Below, one piece after another: positions 28,601-36,086 of a DNA stretch of 57,969 bases (position 1 is its first letter; each line of letters opens with the position of its first letter). The position numbers and the translations under genes were made by a program. The notes under the pieces are model-generated. The model was not told where the DNA came from. It saw only the letters and a list, made by a program, of their open reading frames with translations, and did no database searches. Location: assembly GCF_030852425.1 (NCBI RefSeq), contig NZ_NSDM01000026.1, forward strand, positions 1 to 57,969, in the 5' to 3' direction. The DNA comes from Saccharothrix longispora (lineage in GTDB: Bacteria; Actinomycetota; Actinomycetes; Mycobacteriales; Pseudonocardiaceae).

Positions 28601-28991
28601 CCTCGCCCTGCCCCCGGAGCGCCGCCGGCAGGCGGCCACCGACCGGCTGCGCGCCCACCGGCTCCTGGGCGCCCGGGAGGACCTGCGCGACCGGGTCGCC
28701 GTCTTCGCCCGCCACCTCGCCGGACTCGCCGCCCACACCCCGCGCCCGCACACCGACCCCACCACGCGCACCGTCCTGCTGCGCGCCGACCACCGGGCCC
28801 CGCGCAACAGCGGCATCGGCATGGGCGTCGACGACACCCCGCCCGACCTGACCGACCTCGGCTGGTCGGCGCACCTCGCCGGGCCGCTCGACGTCACCGG
28901 CCTCGACGCCGACCACTACTCGCTCATGCGGCCACCCGCCGCGGCCACCGTCGCCCGGGCGCTCGACGCCGCCCTCAAGCCCTTCCTGTGA
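22671..28991 (+). CDS. Hybrid PKS-NRPS: KS-AT-KR-carrier-Cy-TE
   Basis: 2106 aa from ATG 22671. KS 1-430 with active Cys near 176 (NTTCSTSLVAV), EAHGTGTRIGDP near 313 and KSNIGHANS near 347. AT with GHSLGEYAAA near 595, malonyl-type; the later SAAHS is ambiguous. KR about 1050-1250 with GGLGDVG and catalytic PYSAGNAF near 1197, apparently active. No DH, ER or embedded methyltransferase. Carrier Ser near 1327 (LGGHSLVAT). Cy domain with canonical DVLICDAAS near 1525 and SQTPQTWLDH. TE with GWSMGGS near 1904, Asp in MLDSND and His in DHYSL. It resembles yersiniabactin HMWP1 without the methyltransferase and without the PCP between Cy and TE. The final Cy must therefore use an aminoacyl carrier on another protein. 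Confidence 0.93.
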   Translation: MSPIAVTAAACRFPGAPDARRFWELLRDGNEGLRRFTDDELDARGVPAALRRHPDYVPVGGIIEGQDLFDPLPFGLTDAEAALMDPQQRLFLECAWQALEQAGHGGGAGVDSVGVFAGAMHSSYLTSNLAGRWDPTGGGLDPIGSLQTAMSTQADYLPLHTAYRLDLTGPAISLNTTCSTSLVAVHVAAQSLLAGECDMALAGGVSLIVPQGHGYRYVPEGIFSVDGRVRAFSAEGTGIVYSQGVGAVVLRRLDDALADGDPVLAVLHGSAVNNDGADKAGFTAPSVRGQARVVAEALAVSGIDPRDVGYVEAHGTGTRIGDPIEVAALRKAFGGTGPAWCGLGSVKSNIGHANSAAGIASFIKAVLAVHERTLPATLHAHPLNDRLGLTGSPFEVVTETRPWDTPPHAGVSSFGIGGTNAHVLIGPAPTRPAGEPDPRPQVLVFSAHEKAALPAAVVPPGEPWADVAHTLQSGRTHLPHRVAAVALDDGDVRFGAPATADTPPRIVFAFPGGGSQRAGMGADLYTGEPVFARGVDECAALFDDLLGTDVRSVVLSDDEALAEDAATGLPALFTVSVATARLLASWGVRPDVLLGHSLGEYAAAVVSGALDLPEAARLVAVRSTAMARAAGGGTMLAVPLGEAEVTALLAEHPRVDLAVVNAPDACVVSGPADAVDALAAVLTARGARVSRLPLDSAAHSRLIEPALGPMRDAVRSLRAGKPELPVVSSLTAAAVGPEFADPGHWVRQLREPVRFSAALATALAEPRRTVLVQVGPGAALAALARRHGAAHLAATLTTFDTDGTGADLAACRAALGELWAHGAGVDLTALHRPGRRRVTAPGYAFRRRALWVEPREAPREETATELLQVPVWHQQPPLPPARVDGRWLVTGTDAAPLAEALARAGAEVVADAAGRPVRGVLVVVGEGETPAEARTTILDHAALAALDPRPDFLFQVTTGACRVVPGDRPAPGTATARALPRVIAQESPGLAWRTVDVPDTGSTADALVAELADLLDPGTRPGAEVALRDGTRFLRTLAPWPVTPEPPTGGTALVLGGLGDVGLTMAQHLARHGTRVVLTSRSGDDPERAAAVRTLVERGHDVSVRVADAADEQSTRALLDELRPDLVVHAAGVVATADLRPMRSVGPEQVDGHLHAKAAGALALRAAIDALPADARPRTVLLMSSAGTLVGGIGTGPYSAGNAFLDALAEGRTDREPRWTSVVWDAWKVGPLGTEREVNLDFALDAATGMAALDAVLTACRTGHAPPVVAVSTTDLRDRVRRAATAVAVEPAGTDTDLGPVESVVAGTWSELFGVRVGSAEADFFALGGHSLVATRMLAALGERYGTRLGLRDLLANPTVGGLAAHIAAHAGTTSPAAPAAVVPGSGTDADGTFPMTRVQHAYWVGRDGGYALGGTACHFALEYDCPDLDLDRYERAWNRVIARHPLLRAIATRQGRMQVLDHVPHYRIRTIDLATADDDKREQRLARLRDQVFRRPGPSDRWPLVQVRAARLPGGRTRLFLGVDVLICDAASYWIIDRELQHFYEHPDTDLPEVGTTFADCVAALDARRGTPGWQRAAEHWRARLDDLPAAPALPVDTTVGSARFTRRAVRLDRDRWAAFQAAAAEHGVTPTAALLAAYTDALGDWTGQDRFAVTLTLFDRPAIHPAVDSVVGDFTSLLLHETDRAAAPDFAEHARRTQAALFTDLDHREFSALEVLAERATRTGEVTSVPVVFTSAIGLADVIGGDRDLQWAGEQVGALSQTPQTWLDHQVLEQRGELLVQWDALEPVLPPEEVDRVFARYTARLRELTDPAAWGAWPVEDVAITLREGTGDRTLFLLHPSGGDVLCYGGLSRDLDERLTVVGITDPGLAGHTAPTDLTALARRYAGVLRRVQPTGPYLLGGWSMGGSLGHEVARVLHEQGEHVALLVMLDSNDPTYITPVTGDVEGEVLARHLGALEAYLDVDLGLGGDDRSAFLALPPERRRQAATDRLRAHRLLGAREDLRDRVAVFARHLAGLAAHTPRPHTDPTTRTVLLRADHRAPRNSGIGMGVDDTPPDLTDLGWSAHLAGPLDVTGLDADHYSLMRPPAAATVARALDAALKPFL

Positions 28992-29014
28992 TCAACCCCC
29001 GAAAGGCACCACCG

Positions 29015-30544
29015 ATGAGCCGACACCGCCTCCGCCAGGTGTCCAGAACCGCCCTCGCGCTCGCCACCGCCACCGCGCTCGCCGCCGGGTGCGGCTCGGC
29101 GGACGACCGGGGCGCGCCCGCCGCCGTCCCCGACACCCTGCGCTACGTCACCGTCGGCGCCGCCGCCTCGGCCACCAACGACCCCCACGGCGGCATCCTC
29201 AACCAGTCCGACCTGGCGCGCTTCGCCCTGGTCTACGACGTGCTGGCCAAGCCGGGCGCGGACGGCGGGACCGAGCTGCGGCTGGCCGAGTCCATCACCC
29301 CCGACGCGGCGCTGACCCGGTGGACGGTCACGCTCCGCCCCGGCGCGACGTTCACCGGCGGCAAGCCCGTCACCGCCGCCGACGTGCTGTTCTCGCTGCG
29401 CCGCATCCACGGCAAGTCCGCCGAGAACTTCGGCCGCATGACGATGTTCGACCTCGACGCGTCGAGGGTCGTCGACGACTCCACCGTCGAACTGGTCACC
29501 ACCAAGCCCTACGCCGAGGTGCCCCGCGCCCTGGAGTCGGTGACCTTCGTGGTACCCGACGGCACCACCGACTTCACCCGGCCCGTCCCCGGCTCCGGCC
29601 CGTTCACGCAGGTCGAGGGCACCCCGGAGGCCGCGGTGCTGGAGCGCAACGACGGGTGGTGGGGTCCCGCCCCCGCGCTGCGCCGCGTCGAGGTGCGCGC
29701 CGTGATCGACCCGCAGGCCCGCGCCCAGGCCGTGCTCACCGGGCAGGCCGACGTGGCGATCGGCGTCAACCCGGCCACCGCCGAGCAGGTGAAGGGCAAC
29801 GCCGACTACGCGGTCGTGCACCGCGAGGCGATCACCCTCTACCCGTTCGTCATGCGCCTGGACCAAGCGCCGTTCGACGACGTCCGGGTGCGCGAGGCGA
29901 TCAAGCTCGCCGCCGACCGCGACGCCCTGGTGGACAAGGTGTTCCTCGGCTACGGCAAGGCCGGCGGCGACCTGATCACCCCGGCCGACCCGATCAGCCC
30001 CGACCTGCCCGCCCGCACCCGCGACGTGACCAGGGCGCGCGACCTGCTCGCCCAGGCCGGTCACGCCGGCGGCCTGAACCTCACCCTGCACACCACCACC
30101 TCCTACCCGGGCATGGACACCGCCGCGCTGCTGTTCGCCGAGCAGCTGCGCGAGATCGGCGTCACCGCCGAGGTCGAGACCGCCCCGCCGGACACCTACT
30201 GGACCGAGGTGTGGGGCCGGCAGCCCTTCTACGTCGGCTTCTTCGGCGGCATCCCGTTCCTGGACGTGGCGCGGGTGTCGCTGCTGTCGGACGCGCCCAC
30301 CAACGAGACCGGCTGGAAGCGCCCCGAGTGGGACGCCGGCTTCGACGCCGCCCTGGCCACCGCCGACCCCGCCGAGCGCACGAAGCGGCTCGGGCAGCTG
30401 CAGACCGCGCTGCGCGACGAAGGCGGCTACGTCGTCTGGGGCGCGGGCGACGGCCTGGACCTGGTCCGCGCGGGCGTGGAGGGCCTGCCCACCGGCCCCG
30501 GCTTCGAGAGCAGCTTCATCGAACGCACCCGCCTCACCCGCTGA
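29015..30544 (+). CDS. Peptide/nickel-type ABC transporter substrate-binding lipoprotein
   Basis: 509 aa from ATG 29015, 24 bases after the synthetase stop. A lipoprotein signal ends in the lipobox LAAGC (Cys near residue 27). The family 5 solute-binding fold is seen in LAESITPDAALTRWTVTLRP, GKPVTAADVLFSLRRI and FDDVRVREAIKLAADRDALV. Family members bind oligopeptides, heme or metal-chelate complexes (NikA, CntA, DppA). Encoded directly behind the synthetases and before the permeases, it is the likely receptor for the metal-loaded product. Confidence 0.9.
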   Translation: MSRHRLRQVSRTALALATATALAAGCGSADDRGAPAAVPDTLRYVTVGAAASATNDPHGGILNQSDLARFALVYDVLAKPGADGGTELRLAESITPDAALTRWTVTLRPGATFTGGKPVTAADVLFSLRRIHGKSAENFGRMTMFDLDASRVVDDSTVELVTTKPYAEVPRALESVTFVVPDGTTDFTRPVPGSGPFTQVEGTPEAAVLERNDGWWGPAPALRRVEVRAVIDPQARAQAVLTGQADVAIGVNPATAEQVKGNADYAVVHREAITLYPFVMRLDQAPFDDVRVREAIKLAADRDALVDKVFLGYGKAGGDLITPADPISPDLPARTRDVTRARDLLAQAGHAGGLNLTLHTTTSYPGMDTAALLFAEQLREIGVTAEVETAPPDTYWTEVWGRQPFYVGFFGGIPFLDVARVSLLSDAPTNETGWKRPEWDAGFDAALATADPAERTKRLGQLQTALRDEGGYVVWGAGDGLDLVRAGVEGLPTGPGFESSFIERTRLTR

Positions 30545-31479
30545 TGCCCGTGCTCCTCGGGACCGCCCGCGCGCTCGGCCGCGCGGCGCTGGTGCTGACC
30601 GCCGTGTCGGTGCTGGTGTTCCTGGCCACCGCCGCGCTGCCCGCGGACCCGGCACGGGCGCGCACCGGCGGTCGGGGCGACGTCACCGCGCTGCGCGCCG
30701 AGCTGGGCCTCGACCGCCCGCCGTGGACGCGGTTCGCCGGGTGGGCGGGCGACCTGCTGCGCGGTGACCCCGGGGTCTCGCTGGTGTCCGGCCGCCCGGT
30801 GACCGACCTGCTCGCCGCCCGCCTGCCCGCCACGCTCGCCCTGGTGGCCACCGCCGCCCTGGTGGCGCTGCCGCTGCTGCTCGCGGGCGGCTGGGCGGCG
30901 GGCAGGCGACCGCGCACGGCCGCCCCGCCGCTGGTGGCGGTGGCGGCCGTGCCGCAGGTGGTCGTCGCCACCGGCCTGGTGGCGGTGTTCGCCGGGGTGC
31001 TGGGGTGGTTCCCGGCGGTGTCGTTCGTGCCGGTCTCGGGCTCGGTGTGGGACCGGCCGGAGGCGCTGGTGCTGCCCGCGCTCGCCCTCGGCGTCCCGGC
31101 CGCCGCCTTCGGCGCGGGCCTGCTCGGCGGCGCGGTCGCCGACGCGCTGGCGCTGCCGCACGTGCGCGCGGCGCGGGTGCGCGGCCTGCCCGAGCCCGTG
31201 GTGCTGCTCCGCCACGTCGTCCCCGGTCTGGCAGCGCCGCTGCTGCGGGTGGCCGGCCTGGTCGTGGCGGGCATGACCGCCTCCAGCGCCCTCGTGGAGA
31301 CCGTGTTCGGCTACGCGGGGCTGGGCGAGCTGCTCGTCGGCGCGGTCTCCACCGGGGACGTGCCCGTGGTGCAGGCGATCGCGCTGCTGTCGGCGGTGGT
31401 CGTGGTGGTCACCTCGACCGCGGCGGACCTGCCGGCCGGCACCCCGCCGGGCAGCACGCGATCGGGGAGCACGCGGTGA
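30544..31479 (+). CDS. ABC importer permease, DppB/NikB type
   Basis: 311 aa from ATG 30544, sharing one base with the preceding TGA. About six membrane helices: ALVLTAVSVLVFLATAALP, LALVATAALVALPLLLAGGW, VVVATGLVAVFAGVLGWFPA, ALALGVPAAAFGAGLLGGAV, VAGLVVAGMTASSALVETVF and VVQAIALLSAVVVVVTS. The NikB/DppB landmarks ELGLDRPPWTRFAGW, RAARVRGL and ETVFGYAGLGELLV are present. It pairs with the permease part of the next gene. The stop overlaps the next start (GTGA). Confidence 0.9.
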   Translation: MPVLLGTARALGRAALVLTAVSVLVFLATAALPADPARARTGGRGDVTALRAELGLDRPPWTRFAGWAGDLLRGDPGVSLVSGRPVTDLLAARLPATLALVATAALVALPLLLAGGWAAGRRPRTAAPPLVAVAAVPQVVVATGLVAVFAGVLGWFPAVSFVPVSGSVWDRPEALVLPALALGVPAAAFGAGLLGGAVADALALPHVRAARVRGLPEPVVLLRHVVPGLAAPLLRVAGLVVAGMTASSALVETVFGYAGLGELLVGAVSTGDVPVVQAIALLSAVVVVVTSTAADLPAGTPPGSTRSGSTR

Positions 31480-34400
31480 CGCGGGTCGCGCTGCTCTGCG
31501 TCCTCGTCGTCGTGGTGCTCGGTGCGCTGTGGACCCCGCACGACCCGACCGCCGCGATCGGACCGGCCTGGTCGCCTCCGGGCGGTGACGCGCTGCTGGG
31601 CACCGACGCCCTGGGCCGCGACGTCCTCTCGCGCGTCCTGGCGGGCGGCGCCGACCTGCTCCTCGTCGCGCTCCTGGCCGCCGCGTGCGCGAGCGCGGTC
31701 GGCCTGGCCTGGGGCCTGGTGGCCGGCTGGACCGGGCGCGGCGGCGCGCTGCTCGCCGACGTGCTGATGGCCGTGCCGTTCCTGGTGCTGGCGCTGCTGT
31801 TCGCGGTCACCCTGCCCGGCTGGGCGGCCGTGGTCGCCGGCACGGTGTGCGGCGGCGCGCCGCTGACGGCGCGGCTGGTCGGCGACCTCACCCGGCGGGC
31901 CCGCGCGACCGGGTACGTCGAAGCGGCCCTCGGGCGCGGCGAGCCCACCGCGTCCGTGCTGTGCCGCGAGGTGCTGCCCTCCATCGCCCGCTACGCCGTC
32001 GCCGACGCCGCGCTGCGGTTCGTGGTGGCCCTGCAACTGGCCTCCGCGCTGGCGGTGCTCGGGTTCGGCGCCCGGCCACCCGCACCGGACTGGGGGCTGA
32101 TGCTGCGGGAGAACCTGCCGGGGGCCGCGCTGAACCCGGCCGGTGTGCTGGGACCCGCCGCGGCGCTGACCGCGCTGTCGCTCGCGGTCGCCCTCGCCGG
32201 GCACGGCGCGGTTCCCCGGCCGCGCACCCCGCGTCGGGCGGCGGCGGAGGACCCGACCGGGGTGACGCCCGCGCGAGGGCTGTCGGTCGACGGGCTGTCC
32301 GTCGTGGACGGCCGGGGGCGCGTGCTGCTCGACGACTTCTCCGCGCTGGTCGCGCCCGGCGAGGTCGTCGGCCTCGCCGGGCCGTCCGGCGCGGGCAAGA
32401 CCACCGCGGTCCGCGGGCTGCTGGACACCCTCGGCGGCGACGCGGTGAAGGTCGCCGGGACCACCCGCTGGCAGGGCCGGCCCGTCCGGCCCGGCCGCGC
32501 GGCCCGCCGCTGGCGGCGCGAGCACGTCGGGGTGCTCGACCAGGACCCGGCGGGCACCCTGGACCCGCGCCACACCGTCGGCCGCGCCCTGGGACCCGCC
32601 GGGCTCGCGGTGCTCGCCGACCTGGGTCTGGACCCGGCGGGGTTCCGCGACCGGCTGCCGCGCACCCTGTCCGGCGGACAGGCGCGCCGGGTGGCCCTGG
32701 CCCGCGCGCTCGCCGGCGCACCGGCCGTCCTCGTGCTGGACGAACCCACCGCCGGCCTGCACCCGGAAGCCGTCGACCTCGTGGCCCGCGCGGTCCTGGC
32801 CCGCCGCGGCGACCCGTCCCGGGCGACCCTGCTCGTCTCGCACGACGAGGCGTTCCTGGCGCGCGTCGCGGACCGCGTGCTCGCCGTCGGGGTCGTGGCC
32901 GCCGCGCACGTCGAGGCCCGCGAGCCCCGACCGCCGGGACCGACCGCGCTCTCGGTCGACCGGCTGACCGTGCGGCGGGGTGGCTCCACCGTGCTGCGCG
33001 GCCTCACCCTGGACGTCGCGGCGGGGGAGGTGGTCGCGGTCCTCGGCGAGTCCGGCAGCGGCAAGTCGACCCTGCTGCGCGCCCTGGCCGGCCTCGTCCC
33101 CGCCGACACCGGGGAGGTCCACCGCGGGCGGGTGGTCCTGCCGCCCGCCGTGGCCGACCGCGACCGCGCCGCGCTGCGGGCCGTGCAACTGCTGGCCCAG
33201 GACCCGGCCGACGCCCTCAACCCCGCCCACACCGCCGGCACCGCGATCACCCGACCGCTGCGCGTCCTCGGCGACGCCACGCGGAAGGCCGCCCGGTCGC
33301 GGGTGCCGGACCTGCTGACCGTCGTCGGGCTGGCCGCCGACACCGCCCACCGCCGCCCCGGGCGGCTCTCCGGCGGTCAGCGGCAACGCGTCGCCCTGGC
33401 CCGGGCGCTGGCGGCCGAACCCGCCGTGCTGCTGGCCGACGAACCCACCGCCGCCCTCGACCGCGCCACCGCCGCCACCGTGCTCGACCTGCTCGACGAC
33501 CTGCGCGACCGCGGCCTGGCCGTGCTCGTCGCCACCCACGACCCCGCGGTGGCCGCCCGCGCCGACCGCGTCCTGCGGTTGTCCGCGGGACGCCTCACCA
33601 CCGACCACCCCGCCCACCACGCGAACGGAGCCAGTCCCGTGTCCCCTGAGCAGACCGCCGAGCTGATCGCGCTGCTGGCCGACCACCCCTGGATCGCCTC
33701 CGCCGTCCAGGACGGCCCGCGCGTGCGGATCAGGCCCACCCGCGCGGCCACCGCGATGCGCCCGACGCCCGGGCCGCTGGTCCTGGAGCACCTGGAGCAC
33801 TGGGGCGAGGTCTACGACTTCACCTACTCGACGGGCGCGGCCCGCCCGGTCGGCGAACCGGACTTCTCCGGGTGGCGGTCCTCCGAGACGGGGGAGCCGT
33901 TCCCGGTGGAGCACATGACCGACTGGGTGGAGCGCACGGTCGACCTGGTGCTGGCCGCCCGACCGCGGTGGGTGCTGGAGCTGGGCTGCGGCACCGGCCT
34001 GCTGGCGCACCGGCTGCGCCCGCACCTGGCGGGCTACGTGGGCACCGACGTGGCGCAGTCGGCCGTGGACCGCCTGGCCGCCGAGGCCGATCCCTCCTGC
34101 GCCTACGTCCGCGCCGCCGCGCACGAGGTCGCCTCACCGGGTGTCCTCGCCGCCCTCGCCCGCGCCGGCTTCCCCGCCGAGGGCCCGGACTGCGTGCTGG
34201 TCAACTCCGTCACCCAGCACTTCCCCCACGTCGAGTACCTGGCCGCGGTGGTCGTGGACGCGCTGCGGCTGCTGGCCCCCGGCGGGAGCCTGGTCATCGG
34301 CGACGTGCGGCACGCCGGCCTGCTGGAGGCCCACTGCCGGCGCGTCGAGGCGGCGGCCGACCCCGACCCGTCGACCCTGGACGAGCGCGCCAGGAGCCGC

Positions 34401-36065
34401 GCCGAGCGCGACGACGAGCTGAACTTCGACCCGGCCACCCTCGCCGCGGCCGCCGCCGGCGCCGGGCGGCCGGTGCGCGTCAGCGTGCACCCCAAGGCGC
34501 TGCGCGCCGACACGGAGCTGACCCGTTACCGGTTCGACGCGGTGCTGCGCGTCGACACCTCCACCACCGTCCGCCCGGCGGACGTGCCGTGGTCGGGCAC
34601 GGCGGACCTGGTGGGGGCGGTCGACGCGGGCCGGCCGGTGCGCGTGACGGGCATCCCCAACCGGCTCCTGTCACCCGAGCCCGGCGGGGTCACGGCCCGT
34701 GAACTGGGCGACGCGCTCGTCGGCCGCGACGCCGCGGTCCTGCTCGACGTGCGCGACCCCGCGCTGCTGGAGGTGGTCGCGCCCGCCTCGGCGGCGGCCG
34801 CGCCCGCGGCGCTGGTGGCGGCCGGGCCCGCACGGGCGCACGAGCCGTTCACCGCGTTCCTGGTGCGCCGCCTCGGCGAGGTCGCGCGGGTCGCCGCGCG
34901 CCGCAACGGCCTGCCCGCGCCGGTGGTCACCGTCGACGCCGACCCGCTCGCCGACGCCGCCCGCGCCGCCGACGCGGCGATCGACGCCGAGGACGCCCGG
35001 CGCCTGCCCGCCTTCCTGCGCGACCTGGACCGGGTCGCCCTGCTGGCCATGGCCGCCACCCTCGGGCAGGCCGGCGCGGAGGGGACCGCCGAGGAGGTCG
35101 CCGACGCGCTGCGGGCCGCGCCGCGGCACCGCTGGATCGTGCGGCGCTGGCTGGCCGCGCTGGTCGAGGAGGGCATGATCGCCCACGACGGGCGCACCTA
35201 CCGGGACGTGCTCGCGGTGTCCCGCGCCGAGCTGGAGGAGGCCGTCCGCGACATCGACCGCGCCCGCCGCGGCATGGGCTACCCGCCCGAGCTGACCCGG
35301 TTCTTCCAGAGCGCCACCCGGTACCTGCCCGAACTGCTGCGCGACGAGGTGGCGCTGCAGTCGCTGCTGTTCGCCGACGGCGAGACCGGCACCGCCGAGG
35401 GCGCCTACCGCGACAACCCGGTCAACCGCTACGCCAACGCCGCCGTCGCGCACCTGGTGCGCGCCCACGCCGGCACCCGGCCCGCCGGAAGGCCGTTGCG
35501 CGTGCTGGAGGTCGGTGCGGGCGTGGGCGGCACGACCGCCGACGTGCTGGCGGCGCTCGCCGACGTGCCGCTGGACTACCTGTTCACCGACGTCTCGCGG
35601 TTCTTCCTGCTCGACGCGGAGGAGCGCTTCGCCGGGGTCGACGGGCTGCGGTTCGGCACCTTCGACATCGACGGCGACCCGGCCGGCCAGGGCGTCGGCG
35701 CGGGGGAGCTGGACGTCGTGCTGGGGGCGAACGTCCTGCACAACGCGCGCGACCTGGGCGCGACCCTGCGCGGACTGCGCGACCTGCTCGTCCCCGGCGG
35801 GCTGCTGGTGTTCGTCGACACCACCCGCGAGATCCGCCAGCTGCTGACCTCGATGCAGTTCCTGATGTCGGCCCGCGCGGGCCGCGAACCGGCGGGTTCC
35901 GGGGACTTCCGCGCGGGCACCGGCCGCATCTTCCCCACCGAGGCCGAGTGGACGACCGAGCTGCTGGTCGCCGGGTTCGAGCCGGTGGGCTGCCTGCCCC
36001 CGCCGGGCCACGCCCTGCGGCCGATCGGGGTGCAGGTGTTCGCGGCGGTCCGCCCGTCGTCGTGA
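31476..36065 (+). CDS. Five-domain fusion: ABC permease - ATPase - ATPase - methyltransferase - methyltransferase
   Basis: One uninterrupted frame from GTG 31476 to TGA 36063-36065, 1529 aa. Residues 1-255: DppC/NikC-type permease (LGTDALGRDVLSRVLAGGAD). First ATPase: Walker A GPSGAGKTT near 302, LSGGQARRV near 398, VLVLDEPTAG near 419. Second: GESGSGKSTL near 524, LSGGQRQRV near 631, VLLADEPTAALD near 651. No stop separates this from a methyltransferase like those embedded in NRPS A domains (YDFTYSTG, DFSGWRSSETGEPFP, VLELGCGTG near 833) and then a second, PKS/NRPS-type methyltransferase (LEVGAGVGGTTADVLAAL near 1343, YLFTDVSRFFL). Permease-ATPase fusions are known in actinobacteria; the methyltransferase addition is unusual. 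GTG 33639, in frame with GGAG eight bases upstream, could also give a separate 808-aa methyltransferase. Confidence 0.9.
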   Translation: MTRVALLCVLVVVVLGALWTPHDPTAAIGPAWSPPGGDALLGTDALGRDVLSRVLAGGADLLLVALLAAACASAVGLAWGLVAGWTGRGGALLADVLMAVPFLVLALLFAVTLPGWAAVVAGTVCGGAPLTARLVGDLTRRARATGYVEAALGRGEPTASVLCREVLPSIARYAVADAALRFVVALQLASALAVLGFGARPPAPDWGLMLRENLPGAALNPAGVLGPAAALTALSLAVALAGHGAVPRPRTPRRAAAEDPTGVTPARGLSVDGLSVVDGRGRVLLDDFSALVAPGEVVGLAGPSGAGKTTAVRGLLDTLGGDAVKVAGTTRWQGRPVRPGRAARRWRREHVGVLDQDPAGTLDPRHTVGRALGPAGLAVLADLGLDPAGFRDRLPRTLSGGQARRVALARALAGAPAVLVLDEPTAGLHPEAVDLVARAVLARRGDPSRATLLVSHDEAFLARVADRVLAVGVVAAAHVEAREPRPPGPTALSVDRLTVRRGGSTVLRGLTLDVAAGEVVAVLGESGSGKSTLLRALAGLVPADTGEVHRGRVVLPPAVADRDRAALRAVQLLAQDPADALNPAHTAGTAITRPLRVLGDATRKAARSRVPDLLTVVGLAADTAHRRPGRLSGGQRQRVALARALAAEPAVLLADEPTAALDRATAATVLDLLDDLRDRGLAVLVATHDPAVAARADRVLRLSAGRLTTDHPAHHANGASPVSPEQTAELIALLADHPWIASAVQDGPRVRIRPTRAATAMRPTPGPLVLEHLEHWGEVYDFTYSTGAARPVGEPDFSGWRSSETGEPFPVEHMTDWVERTVDLVLAARPRWVLELGCGTGLLAHRLRPHLAGYVGTDVAQSAVDRLAAEADPSCAYVRAAAHEVASPGVLAALARAGFPAEGPDCVLVNSVTQHFPHVEYLAAVVVDALRLLAPGGSLVIGDVRHAGLLEAHCRRVEAAADPDPSTLDERARSRAERDDELNFDPATLAAAAAGAGRPVRVSVHPKALRADTELTRYRFDAVLRVDTSTTVRPADVPWSGTADLVGAVDAGRPVRVTGIPNRLLSPEPGGVTARELGDALVGRDAAVLLDVRDPALLEVVAPASAAAAPAALVAAGPARAHEPFTAFLVRRLGEVARVAARRNGLPAPVVTVDADPLADAARAADAAIDAEDARRLPAFLRDLDRVALLAMAATLGQAGAEGTAEEVADALRAAPRHRWIVRRWLAALVEEGMIAHDGRTYRDVLAVSRAELEEAVRDIDRARRGMGYPPELTRFFQSATRYLPELLRDEVALQSLLFADGETGTAEGAYRDNPVNRYANAAVAHLVRAHAGTRPAGRPLRVLEVGAGVGGTTADVLAALADVPLDYLFTDVSRFFLLDAEERFAGVDGLRFGTFDIDGDPAGQGVGAGELDVVLGANVLHNARDLGATLRGLRDLLVPGGLLVFVDTTREIRQLLTSMQFLMSARAGREPAGSGDFRAGTGRIFPTEAEWTTELLVAGFEPVGCLPPPGHALRPIGVQVFAAVRPSS

Positions 36066-36082
36066 GCGGGCGGACCGCCGCG
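36041..36082. terminator. Strong hairpin overlapping the fusion gene stop
   Basis: A perfect 16-bp stem, 36041-36056 against 36067-36082. The 10-base loop contains the TGA stop of the fusion gene. The next gene, on the other strand, ends at 36087, so the hairpin can terminate both converging operons. Confidence 0.85.
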
Positions 36083-36086
36083 CGGA

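Noticed and set aside
22637..28991. Reading the PKS-NRPS and the lipoprotein as one 2635-residue protein
   Set aside because: The second frame through the PKS is Arg/Pro-rich nonsense; the lipoprotein begins at its own ATG 29015 with a signal peptide.
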